From Tuctoria greenei (taxonomy: Eukaryota > Streptophyta > Magnoliopsida > Poales > Poaceae), in assembly GCA_036927565.1 (NCBI GenBank), contig JAYESD010000005.1, forward strand, positions 90,870,301 through 90,934,300: 64,000 nucleotides of DNA, read 5' to 3'. The notes below the pieces were generated by a model. It did not search any database. It was not told the DNA's origin and saw only the letters and a program-made list of their open reading frames with translations. Made by a program: the position numbers and the translations under genes. Positions 55,093-64,000 of the stretch are shown here, piece after piece. Each line of letters begins with the position of its first letter. Position 1 is the stretch's first letter.

Positions 55093-56620
55093 TCAATTTA
55101 AGCCATGAGGATGCATAACCCCTATTTCACTACGAATGTAACAAAAATGAGTAAAATCTAAAGGTTTTGTGAAAATGTCAGCCAACTGTTGTTCAGTATC
55201 TACATGGTGAAGCATAATGTTTCCTTTTTCAACATTATCACAGATAAACTGATACCTAATATCAATGTGGTTAGTTCTAGAATGTTGCACGGGGTTTTTA
55301 GCAATGCAAATGGCACTAGTGTTATCACAAAACAGTGGAACACTATCTAGATCAACCCCATAGTCCTTAAGTGTTTGAACAATCCAAAGAATTTGTGAGA
55401 AAGCACTAGCAGCAGCTACATATTCAAATTAGGTTGTAGATTGTGCAACTGAGTTTTATTTTCTAGAGGACCAAACAACAAGATAATTACTAAGAAAATG
55501 ATAAGCACCGGAAGTACTTTTCCTATTAATCCTACAACCCCCAAAATCAGCATTTGAGAAAGCTTTCAAAGTAACGGTTGAGGAAGAAGGAAGAAAAATG
55601 CCAAATTCTTAAGTTTCATGTAAGTACCTGAGAATCCTTTTGACGGCTTGACGATGTAAAGCACGTGGGGAAGCTTGAAATTGTGCACAAATACACCCGC
55701 TAAATGTATGTCCTATCTTGATGCCACGAGGTACAAAAGTGATCCGATCATGCTCCTATATTCTTTTTGATCCACGGTTCACCATCTTCATCAAGTTCAA
55801 ATGTCATTGCTATTCCCATTAGTGTCCAAAGAGGCTTGCTTTTGTCCATGTTGAAGTGCTTGAGAAGGTCCCTTGTATATTTCGTTTGATGCGCAAAGGT
55901 ACCTTCCTCGGTTTGCTTGATTTGCAACTCCAAAAAGTATGTGATTACACCCATCACACTCATTTCCAAAGTAAGTGAGTTCACCCATCATACTCATTTC
56001 AAATTCTGAACTCATCATTGCTGAAAACTTGGACACAAGATCATGAGAAGCACAACCAAAGATAATATCATCCGCATACACTTGAACGAATAATGAGGCA
56101 TTGCCATGCTTAAGCACAAAAAGAGTTTTATCAACCTTGCCAATGGTAAACTTTTTTTTCAAGTAAGAATGTTTTTAACTTATCATACCATGCTCTAGGA
56201 GCTTGTTTTAGACCATAAAGGGCTTTAGTCTGTTTGAAAACATGATTAGGAAAATCTGGATTTTCAAAACCAGGTGGTTGCTTAACATAAACCTCCTCAT
56301 CTATGTAGCCATTAAGAAAGCACTTTTTACATCCATTTGATATAACTTGAAACCTTTAGATGCAACAAAAGCTAACAAAATTCTTATGGCTTCTAATCTA
56401 GCAACATGTGCAAAAGTTTCATCAAAATCTAAACCTTCAGTTTGTGTGAAACCTTGAGCAATCAATCTAGCCTTATTTCTAATCACAATCCCATCCCCAC
56501 TTTGTTTATTTTTAAACACCCATTTAGTTCCAATTAAAGTGTGATCTTGAGGTGGAGGTACAAGTTTCCAAACACTATTTCTTTCAAAATTTTCTAACTC
56601 TTCTTGCATGGCAATAATCC
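55093..56620 (-). pseudogene. Copia reverse transcriptase and RNase H (broken)
   Basis: Minus strand. The RT start at 56609-56301 has KWVFKNKQSGDGIVIRNKAR, LIAQGFTQTEGLDFDETFA and KLYQMDVKSAFL. The catalytic block at 56162-55800 has LFVQVYADDIIFGCASHD (YADD) and FEMSMMGELTYF; a second, partly duplicated FEMSMMG/LEMSVMG stretch appears at about 55990-55960. RNase H at 55450-55093 ends HHVDTEQQLADIFTKPLDF. RT copies the element RNA and RNase H removes it. Frame changes near 56300, 56160, 55970 and 55740, and several stops, make it inactive. Confidence 0.85.
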
Positions 56621-56768
56621 AAGATTCATTAGTGAGTGCGTGCTATATATCCTTGGGTTCAAAAGAAGAAACAAAAGCAGAATGAGCATGAGAATTGGGG
56701 TCGGAAAACCTGGATCTTGTAACTCGTTCATGCAAGATTCCAATTATCTGTTGTGGTGGATAATTCTT

Positions 56769-58255
56769 TTAAATCCGTAGGGGAACAAATGTCTCACAAG
56801 CTTCTTCTTCATCAGGTTCATCGCAGATTGATGAGCTTGTGGATTGTGGAAGATCAGGACCAGCAAGGATGGTAGCCAGAGCTTGTTCAAAGTTCGGAGT
56901 TGGACATGTGTTAGCTTCGGAACTATCAGGCAATATCACCGACTCTTCTTCTTCTTCGAAAATTTCCCTCCCCCTGAGGATATGGATCCAGACCTGCAAT
57001 GTTTGTGCTAGTACCTGAGCTAGCTTTATCAAAAGACACCTCACAAGTCTCCACAATTTTGTTAGTGTCAAGTAAAAGCACACGGTAGCCTCTAGTATGA
57101 GATGGATAACCAAGAAACATGCCATGAATGAATCTAGGTTCAAATTTTTCAAGATTACCATGTTTATTCATAAAGCATTTGCAACCAAAGACCCGAAAGT
57201 GTGTAACACTAGGCCTATGTCCAAACTGGAGCTCATATGGTGTTTTACCTAGCTTAGCGTGCAAGAAAACACGATTTGAGACATCAGTCCCAAATTTCCT
57301 AGGAGTTTGTTATTCATCAAGCATAGTCCTAGCCATTTCAACTAAGGTTCTATTCTTTCTTTCTACAACACCGTTTTGTTGAGTTACATATGGTGAAGAA
57401 AATTGATGATATATTCTATTTTTAGCATAAAAGTGATCAAAAGATTGATTTTTAAATTTGGTTCCATTATCACTTCTAATTGCTTTAAAAGATCTTGGGT
57501 GATCAATTGATAATCTAAGAAATAAAGTTCTAAAGTGACTAAAGGATTCATTCTTAAATGTCATAAAGTAAACCCAAGAGTATCTAGAATAATCATCAAC
57601 AATCACAAGAACATACCATTTACCTTCAAAGGATTGAATACGTGAAGGTCCTACGATGTCAAGGTGCAAAAGTTTACCTGGTTCAGTTGTCATGATCATT
57701 GTGAGAGGAGTATGTGAACCTACAACCATCTTAGCATGTCTACAAGAAGAGCACACAATTTCTTTGTCCCCTTTAAGCTTAGGCAGTCCACGTATGCGAT
57801 CAAGAGCACTAACACGTGTTAGATGATCAAAGCCTACGTGACCAAGTCTACGATGCAAAAAATATAAGTCCTTTGAATCATTAGCAACTAGACACCTATG
57901 CTTAGAGGAAGACATATCAAAATCAGCTTTAAAAATTCTTCCAAACCGAGACATGTTAAAAATAAGCTCACTATTTGAATTTACAACTTTGCAGTAACTT
58001 TTAGTGAAAATAATTTCCAGATTTTCATCTAGCAGTTGTGAAACAGAAAGCAAGTTGTATTTCAAATTTTTCACAAGTGTCACATCCTTCAAAGTGTAGT
58101 GATCATTTACTCTAACCGAACCCTGAGCAATTATATGAGTTGAAGAATTATCAGCAAAAGTAACATTCTCTACACATGACACAAAAGAGAGGGAGGAGAA
58201 CCATTCTTTGTTACCGGTCATGTGGTGTGAGCAACCTAAATCCACAATCTAAATG
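56769..58255 (-). pseudogene. Copia protease end and integrase (broken)
   Basis: Minus strand. The protease start near 58250 reads IVDLGCSHHMTG, where copia elements have D-S-G, so the active-site Ser is Leu; a stop precedes it. The integrase zinc finger follows (H-RRLGHVGFDH...CSSCRHAK, about 57840-57725). The catalytic core has LHLDIVGPSR, IRSDNGTKFKNQ and QNGVVERKNR with D, D and E in place (57670-57340). The C-terminal part at 57264-56926 has GKTPYELQFGHRPSVTHFRV and GCKCF. A stop and frame change near 57310 split core and C-terminus. This would insert the DNA copy into the genome. Confidence 0.85.
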
Positions 58256-58428
58256 TTCTCCTTCCTCAAACGTGTAACCTACATAGTTGAACAATACGTC
58301 GATGACTCAATACTGGAGTTAGTCAAAAGGCATTTAGTAATCCAGTACTGAGTCACACGACATGCAGTAGGAAAAACACGTGAAGTTTATGAGTCCAAGT
58401 TCGAGATTTTTTGTTCTTAACTACTGAC

Positions 58429-60615
58429 CTATAAGGTGTTACTTGTGTAGCAAAAAAAATCGGTAGCTCCGGAGGCAAAAACAGAAGGTCCAGAGGTAAA
58501 GTTTGAATGTTTTTGACTCATAACAGCAAGTTGCATGTTCCTGACATTCGGTTTAGTATGTGCAGCAAATTTTGCATGAGAGTTATAAGATCTAGCTTGA
58601 ATTCTTTCATTTTTATGTTGTTTAGCTACTCTATAACAAAAATCTATGACATGACCATCTCTACCACAATAGGTACAATGAAATTTAACTTTGTGTTCAT
58701 GTCTAGATGAGTATGCAGTATGTTTATTTGAGCCCGAACGTGACAACACTCTTGTAGATTTAAAAACCACCTCTTTTGGTTTAGTAATAGTTTTAATCAA
58801 ACCACTTCCTAATGACTTTAAAATTTCAGGTGGATGTGCTTCAGCATGAGCATGAGAATCAAAACCTAAACCAGTTTTATCATTGCAAGATTTGGATGAA
58901 TTCAGTGGCAAGTTTAGATTATTGTTCCCAATACAAAATTGCTCTAGTGTCCTATTCATGTCATCAAGTTTCTTAGACAATTCTAGGCAGTTTTCACATG
59001 GAGTTTTTCCTCTTAGTTTGCAATTAGAACAATAATTAACTTCATGAGCACATAAAGCATTGTTCAGTATTGAAATTTCATTCATAGCATCTTTTAGTTT
59101 CTTTTCAAGATCATTACAGGTAGAACGATGCAAATAAATTGTAGAACAAGAAGCATCTTTTGATTTTCTGTCATTAAGTCCAGCAAGTTTTTTGTTCTTT
59201 TCAATCTCTAACTCAAGTTTATCAAGAGTGGAGGAGTGTGCATTTCTTAAGGAGGACAGTTGTTCATATATTAAATCGTATGAGGAATAAGAATCATCAC
59301 TAGGAATCAAGGTTTTTAAACGATTAATTTAAGATTCTAGTGACTCAATTTTAATAGCATTGTCCCTAAGCTTTTTGTCCTTTTTCTTAACAATAACAGT
59401 TGCACGAGAAATAGTATCACACATTTCATCACAAGTAGGACATACCTCTTCGTTGTCATTGTTGTGTTTTGCATCCTCCATACTTGATCTTGATTTGCTT
59501 GCCATAAAGCACAAGTTTACCAGATCATCTTCATCTTCGTCACTTCCAATGTCTACATCACTTGAGCCAAGTTCTTGAAGTGTGGTGATCAAACTGTTTA
59601 TCAGTTTGCATCCTGTAAAACCCTTCTGTTTCTTGTTGATGTTGCCAGAAGAGAACTTGACTTTATTCTGCTTTTCATCACGGGTAGAAGGACCTGAAAG
59701 GTTAGGCCAATCTGTACGAAAGTGTCCTATCTTACCACATTCAAAGCATCGTTGAGGTTCGGAGCTTCCTATCCTTCTAGTTCTCACATTTTGTAATGCT
59801 TTTGAGAACCAAGTAGAGATGAGTGCTAGATCCTCTTTTGGAAATTCTTCAATCTATTCCAGGGTTAGTGAAGACAAACAAAGCAAGTGTATTGCGAGAT
59901 GAAGATTGGTCGGAGCTAGGCATATCACGTTGAGAAACAAATGCAAGAGACTTGTTAGGGCTCTTACATGAGATTATGTCAATTTCATGAGTTTTCAATT
60001 TAGAATATAGAACATCTAATGTAAGTGTACTCATGATAGTAGATTCACGAATAGATGTGACTTCCATCTCCCAAATTGACATATCTAATGCACTTAACAA
60101 TTGCCTAGCATTTTCAGCATCTGCAAAATTAACATTGACACTACGCAAGTTGCTGAGAATTTTACTAAAGCGAGCAAAAAGGTAGTCTTTGCGTACAAGG
60201 GTAAAGAAGCGAGCAAGGATTTTATTAAATTAACATCAACGGACTCACCGGGTTGCATCTCGAAACGCATGTATTCCTTTTTGAACATATCCTGCTTTGC
60301 CTCCATGATCGTGTTGGATCCTTCGTGGTAGTCACAAAGTGCTCTCAACACATCGTACGCCGATCGGAGGTGTGCAACACGATCGAAGTCGCTCTGAGTT
60401 AGTCATTGGATTATCAAGTTGTGGGCTTTGTTGTTGTTGTCGACATCTCTTAAGTTTGTAGCTATGACTTGATCGTTCGACGGTACGTCGTAAGGCTTGT
60501 ACACCTTTTCCCATATTGCGAAGCCTTGTGCCTGGATGAAAGCTTCCATGCGTGCTTTCCAAACCTCAAAATCAATACCACTAAAAATACAAGGTTTTGC
60601 GGAGTATTTCTGCAT
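58429..60615 (-). pseudogene. Copia gag (broken)
   Basis: Minus strand. Start ATG 60615 (MQKYSAKPCIFSGIDFEVWK), close to the primer site as in other copia elements; WKARMEAFIQAQG marks the copia gag domain. Later pieces are QPGESVDVNL (about 60260), SIWEMEVTSIRESTIM (60070) and a first zinc knuckle CFECGKIGHFRTDWPN (59748-59700), whose last Cys is Trp. A long coiled-coil-like linker follows (LDKLELEIEKNKKL, 59230-59180; LEKKLKDAMNEIS, 59110), then a second, intact knuckle CTYCGRDGHVIDFC (58690-58650). Gag forms the particle. The frame changes near 60350, 60150, 59800 and 59320. Confidence 0.75.
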
Positions 60616-60659
60616 GATGATTAGTCAAAAACACATGCAAATCATAAATATTAGAGCAT

Positions 60660-60677
60660 TGTGGCTCTGATACCAAT
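60660..60677 (-). other. Primer binding site (tRNA-iMet) of the copia element
   Basis: ATTGGTATCAGAGCCACA on the minus strand, directly after the LTR end ATCCTACA. It is a perfect match to the usual TGGTATCAGAGCC. Confidence 0.9.
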
Positions 60678-62411
60678 TGTAGGATTGACGAGCACGTGTA
60701 AAGCTACCAGAGGGGGTGAATCGTAGATTAAAACTTTTCAGCGGAAGCAACAAAAAACCCTTCGGCAGAAAAATAATTTGTTAAAGAAATCATGTGTCCA
60801 ACTAATCTAAAGGTGATCAATTGTAACTAAAAAAGTATAGATTGTGGAGAATCAAGTCACGAAGATGTGACAACAATAATCACGAAAATCCGTCAAGAGA
60901 AACTCAAGTTACGATCGAAAGATCGAACAAAGGTCAATCTGTCTTACTCGAGAAAAACAGTTCTGGAACACTGCAAACAAACTCGTGTAGATCATAAACC
61001 ACCAATCCAATGACCGTGAGATTTTCAAATATGATAGAAAATCAAGTTGTGAAGACAACCCAAAAAGAATCACATCAATCGGATCTGTAAAACTCAAGTT
61101 ATGATAAGACCACTGAAGCAAGGTCGTGTTGTGCAGAAACTCGACGAGAAAAACTTGTCTAAAAACAAGTCGGATAAACAAGGCACAAAAGTTCCTTCAA
61201 ACTACAAATTTTATTGATCAAACCACAAGAGGAACAGCCCCAAAGTCGTCTGCCCCGAGCTCTGGCCTCCCTTTCTAATATAACCAGCCCTTAGGCCAAA
61301 CCAAACTTAACTGAGACTCTAATCCTACTCAATTCACGAATCAAAACTTTCCATAATTGCTCAAGACTCTTCTATACGCAGATAGAAGCAATCTTAAGAT
61401 GTGCAAACACCTTAGGAACGTACCCCACATTCCTAAAACAACTCAACTTTGTAATCCACACGAAATCCTATCGTAGCCAACTCAAATCTTTCCATATTTA
61501 TTTCAAACCCGACTCAGCCGCAACTTGAGTCCATAACCTAGTCGGTTGGACCTTTCTGACCAATTCTTTATGTCCACATCTCTTCATCATGCCTCGGAAC
61601 CATGTAGCCACGTCCATGCACTCCTTGCACACGTGCAAACATCTTCCAACGACGTCCACGATACCTTCATATGTTTTGTTCTTGATTCAAACATGCTGTG
61701 CATCCTCCCGATCAACTCAACCACAATTCCTCCCGAACTTGGTTGTTGAACCTCATATTCTCCCTAAGACTAGTTCAATGGATCCCGTCAGCAGCCATTT
61801 CTTGAACTCAAGCAACACCTGCACATAAATAAACAACCAATACTTTCCAGCACAAGTCCTCGACTTGACTCTCGTTAGTTCCGAAACCACAACACCTTAC
61901 GTGAGCACCTCACATAAGCATGTTGCAAACCATAGCAAAATGATATTAAAACATTAACCACCAGAACACACCAAAAATTTAGTAAAAGAAAACTAAGCAA
62001 ACTTTCCATAATCCAAAAAGCAAGTTTGAAACATTGTAAATTAAAAGCAGAACCATTGCGATCAAGCTCAGAACTTTGCCAAAGCTAACCGGACCTTGAA
62101 TTGAAGCTTACCAAAACTAATAGGATCTAGCGCCAGAACTTAGCAAAGCAAGCAGGACCTAGCACCGGAGCTAACCAAAGCTAGTCAGACCTAGAGCTGG
62201 AGCTAACCAAAGCTAGTCAGCCCTAGACAATGAAGTCGGACCTAGCCAAAGCAATTCGGACCTTACGTCAGACCTTGTCGGAGCTACCCAAAACAAGTCG
62301 GACCTATTGTCGGACCTTGCTGGAGCTCGAACCTAGATGATAAACATGTTTTGGTAGTATTCAGAACTTTTATCGCCATAGCCAATGTATTCAACACACA
62401 TAGGTCTCACA
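60678..62411 (-). mobile_element. 5' LTR of the copia element
   Basis: 1734 bp, plus-strand reading TGTAGGATTGACG...GTCTCACA. It is homologous throughout to the solo LTR at 12262-14024. It contains the AGCTAGTCGGACCTAG-type cluster at 62080-62335. CRM-like D sequence resumes at 62412 (VLSAQMIKAEQN). Confidence 0.9.
62080..62335. repeat. Degenerate minisatellite in copia 5' LTR
   Basis: About ten variants of ACCAAAGCTAGTCAGACCTAG with spacers, in the same LTR position as in the other two LTRs. Confidence 0.75.
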
Positions 62412-64000
62412 GTCTTGAGTGCCCAAATGATCAAAGCTGAACAGAACCAGCGACACAATCTATTCCAAACTAAGTGTGTAGTTTTGGAACGATCGTGTCG
62501 CATTATTATTGATGGAGGAAGCTACAACAATTTAGCATGTGCTGCCATGATAGAGAATCTTGGGATGACAACACTTCCACATCCACATCCCTACTACATC
62601 AATGGTTTAACGACAGTGGCAAGCTTAGGTAACACGTTTGGTTCGTGTTGAATTTACAATTGGTTCCTACCATGATTACATTGATTGCAAGGTGGTACCT
62701 AGGCAAGCTTGCTCTATGCTATTTGGTCGACCTTGGCAATTTGATAAAGATACATTTCATCATGGTAAATCAAATCAATACTCTTTCATGCATAATGAGA
62801 AGAAGCTTGTTTTCCACCCTATGTCTCCCGATGCTATTTGGAAGGATGATATTGCTAGAGCTTGTAAAGAGAAAAACAAGAAATCTACTCAAAATGGAAA
62901 TTCAAATATTGTGAAGGAATCGGTACAACCTAAGACTGGCAATTCCAAATCTGCTCATGTGAAGAAGAATGAAATAAAATTGAAGAGTGCTTGTTTTCTT
63001 GCTTCCAAATCTGATTTGTTTGAATTAAAAAATAATACTGCAATCTGCTATGTGTTTGCTTGCAAAGAAGCTTTGTTCTCACTTCACAACATACCATGTG
63101 CTTTGCCCCCTGCTGTCACTAACCTTTTGTAGGAATACGCTGATGTGTTTACACAAGAGGTACCAGCCAGGCTGCCACCATTGAGAGGGATTGAGCATCA
63201 GATTGACCTCATCCCTCGGGCTTCTTTGCCAAACCGAGCACCATATAGGACCAACCCTGAGGACACTAAGGAGATTTAGCAACAAGTACATGAATTACTC
63301 GACAAAGTTATGTGTGTGAGTCCCTTAGTCCTTGCTCTGTTCCTGTTCTTTTGGTCCCAAAGAAAGATGGATCATGGCGCATGTGTGTAGATTGTCGAGC
63401 AATTAATAACATTACCATTAGATATCGTCATCCTATTCCTAGGTTAGATGATATGCTTGATGAACTTAGTGGCTCGATGATTTTCTCTAAAATTGACTTG
63501 CGTAGTGGATACCACCAAATTCACATGAAGCTAGGTGATGAATGGAAAATAGTGTTTAGAACCAAGTTCGGTTTGTATGAGTGGTTAGTCATGCCTTTTG
63601 GTCTCACTAATGCACCTAGCAGCTTCATGAGATTACTGAATTAGGTTTTACGTGCTTTCATTGGAAGATTTGTGGTAGTATATTTTGATGACATCTTGAT
63701 CTATAGCACATCTCTAGAAGAGCATCTTGATCATCTCTGTCCTGTTTTCAATGCTTTACGTGAGACACGCTTATTTAGTAACATTGACAAGTGCACCTTT
63801 TGCACAGATAGAGTCTCTTTTCTTGGCTATGTTGTGACATCACAGGGAATTGAAGTCGATCAAGCCAAGGTGGAGGCGATACACAGCTGGCCGACTCCTA
63901 CAAGGGTCACACAAGTACGAAGCTTTCTCAGACTTGCTGGATTCTATCGTCGTTTTGTGAAGGACTTCAGCACCATAGCAGGCCCACTGCATGAGCTTAT
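62412..64000 (+). pseudogene. pol of CRM-like D: protease, RT, start of RNase H (partial)
   Basis: It resumes with VLSAQMIKAEQNQRHNLFQT. The protease is SCRIIIDGGSYNNLA (62500-62540); a frame change follows near 62620. ACSMLFGRPWQFDKD closes the protease fold. RT has DGSWRMCVDCRAINNITIRY (63366-63425), SGYHQIHMKLGDEW, PFGLTNAPSSFM, VVVYFDDILIYS (63677-63710) and SFLGYVVTSQGIEVDQAKVE. The window ends in FVKDFSTIAGPLHEL, before RNase H. Stops are seen at 63130, 63280, 63390 and 63643, with a one-base loss near 63305. The domain order matches copies A-C. Confidence 0.85.

Larger units (their letters stand above)
53119..62411 (-). mobile_element. SIRE-like (Opie/Ji-type) Ty1/copia element
   Basis: Minus orientation: 5' LTR (62411 to 60678), primer site, gag, protease, integrase, RT, RNase H (60615 to 55093), a 960-bp non-coding 3' part and a truncated 3' LTR (54134 to 53119). 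The order integrase before RT and the end motif ADIFTKPL are Ty1/copia hallmarks. Integrase and RT resemble the Opie/Ji group of SIRE. It is inserted between gag and protease of CRM-like D. The left LTR has lost its outer ~560 bp, so no target duplication can be read. Confidence 0.85.
50101..64000 (+). mobile_element. CRM-like chromovirus copy D (diverged relative), runs off the window
   Basis: 5' LTR 50101-51028, primer site, leader without the 24-bp array, gag (about 51730-53118), then a minus-strand copia element (53119-62411), then protease, reverse transcriptase and the start of RNase H up to the window end. Its proteins are clearly homologous to copies A-C (zinc knuckle, IIDGGS, YFDDILIYS), but the LTR shares little beyond its first bases and the coding tail. 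It is a sister family and older, judging by its many lesions. Confidence 0.8.

Noticed and set aside
1..64000. A novel defence, metabolic or regulatory gene system
   Set aside because: All coding sequence I can identify belongs to retrotransposons, and the rest has no recognisable gene. Nothing beyond transposon biology is supported.

Overview
The window is plant nuclear DNA, almost certainly from a grass (Poaceae), made almost entirely of nested LTR retrotransposons. I found no confident host gene, rRNA, tRNA or CRISPR array. The evidence for a grass is the mix of families: Ty3/gypsy elements whose polyprotein runs into the 3' LTR (CRM-like chromoviruses), Athila-like elements with a tRNA-Asp-type primer site, Tat-like elements with LTRs starting TGTCGGTAC and a primer site around TTTGGCGCGCCA, a Transposase_28-type gypsy ORF, and an Opie/Ji/SIRE-like Ty1/copia element. 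Species and chromosome position cannot be told; CRM-like copies make a pericentromeric origin plausible but do not prove it.

Layout, left to right. 1-634: end of an unassigned LTR. 635-4213: degraded Athila-like element on the minus strand (5' LTR 2703-4213). 4214-19806: second Athila-like element on the plus strand. It is interrupted by CRM-like copy A (4875-12177, target duplication TGAAC) and by a solo copia LTR (12262-14024), and ends in its 3' LTR (18267-19806). 19807-21085 and 28692-30746: a gypsy-type element with a coiled-coil Transposase_28-like ORF, split by CRM-like copy B (21086-28686, target duplication AGATC); its right part holds a 72-bp minisatellite. About 30747-31338 and 38822-41965: minus-strand Tat-like element split inside its protease by CRM-like copy C (31339-38816, duplication AGTCC/GGTCC). 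41966-43122: 5' LTR and leader of a third Athila-like element (minus). 43123-43464: end of a probable CACTA transposon. 43465-46051: lower-repeat DNA with a foldback MITE (43869-44112) and one unconvincing GC-rich ORF. 46052-50100: plus-strand Tat-like element (LTR with a duplicated promoter block, gag, protease, start of reverse transcriptase), cut off by CRM-like copy D. 50101-64000: copy D, running off the window and interrupted by a minus-strand SIRE-like copia element (53119-62411).

Every coding region is broken by stops, frameshifts or deletions. Copies A, B and C are complete insertions by their terminal duplications, but none has an intact reading frame; most of their stops look like C-to-T or G-to-A changes, as expected for methylated, silenced repeats. 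I see no new functional system. The items most worth a second look are a block of about 150 bp shared by otherwise diverged Athila LTRs, an internal TATA-like promoter before the second Athila ORF, the LTR-encoded protein tail and leader repeats of the CRM-like family, the duplicated promoter module in the Tat-like LTR, the 72-bp minisatellite, and the long-armed MITE with 9-bp duplications.
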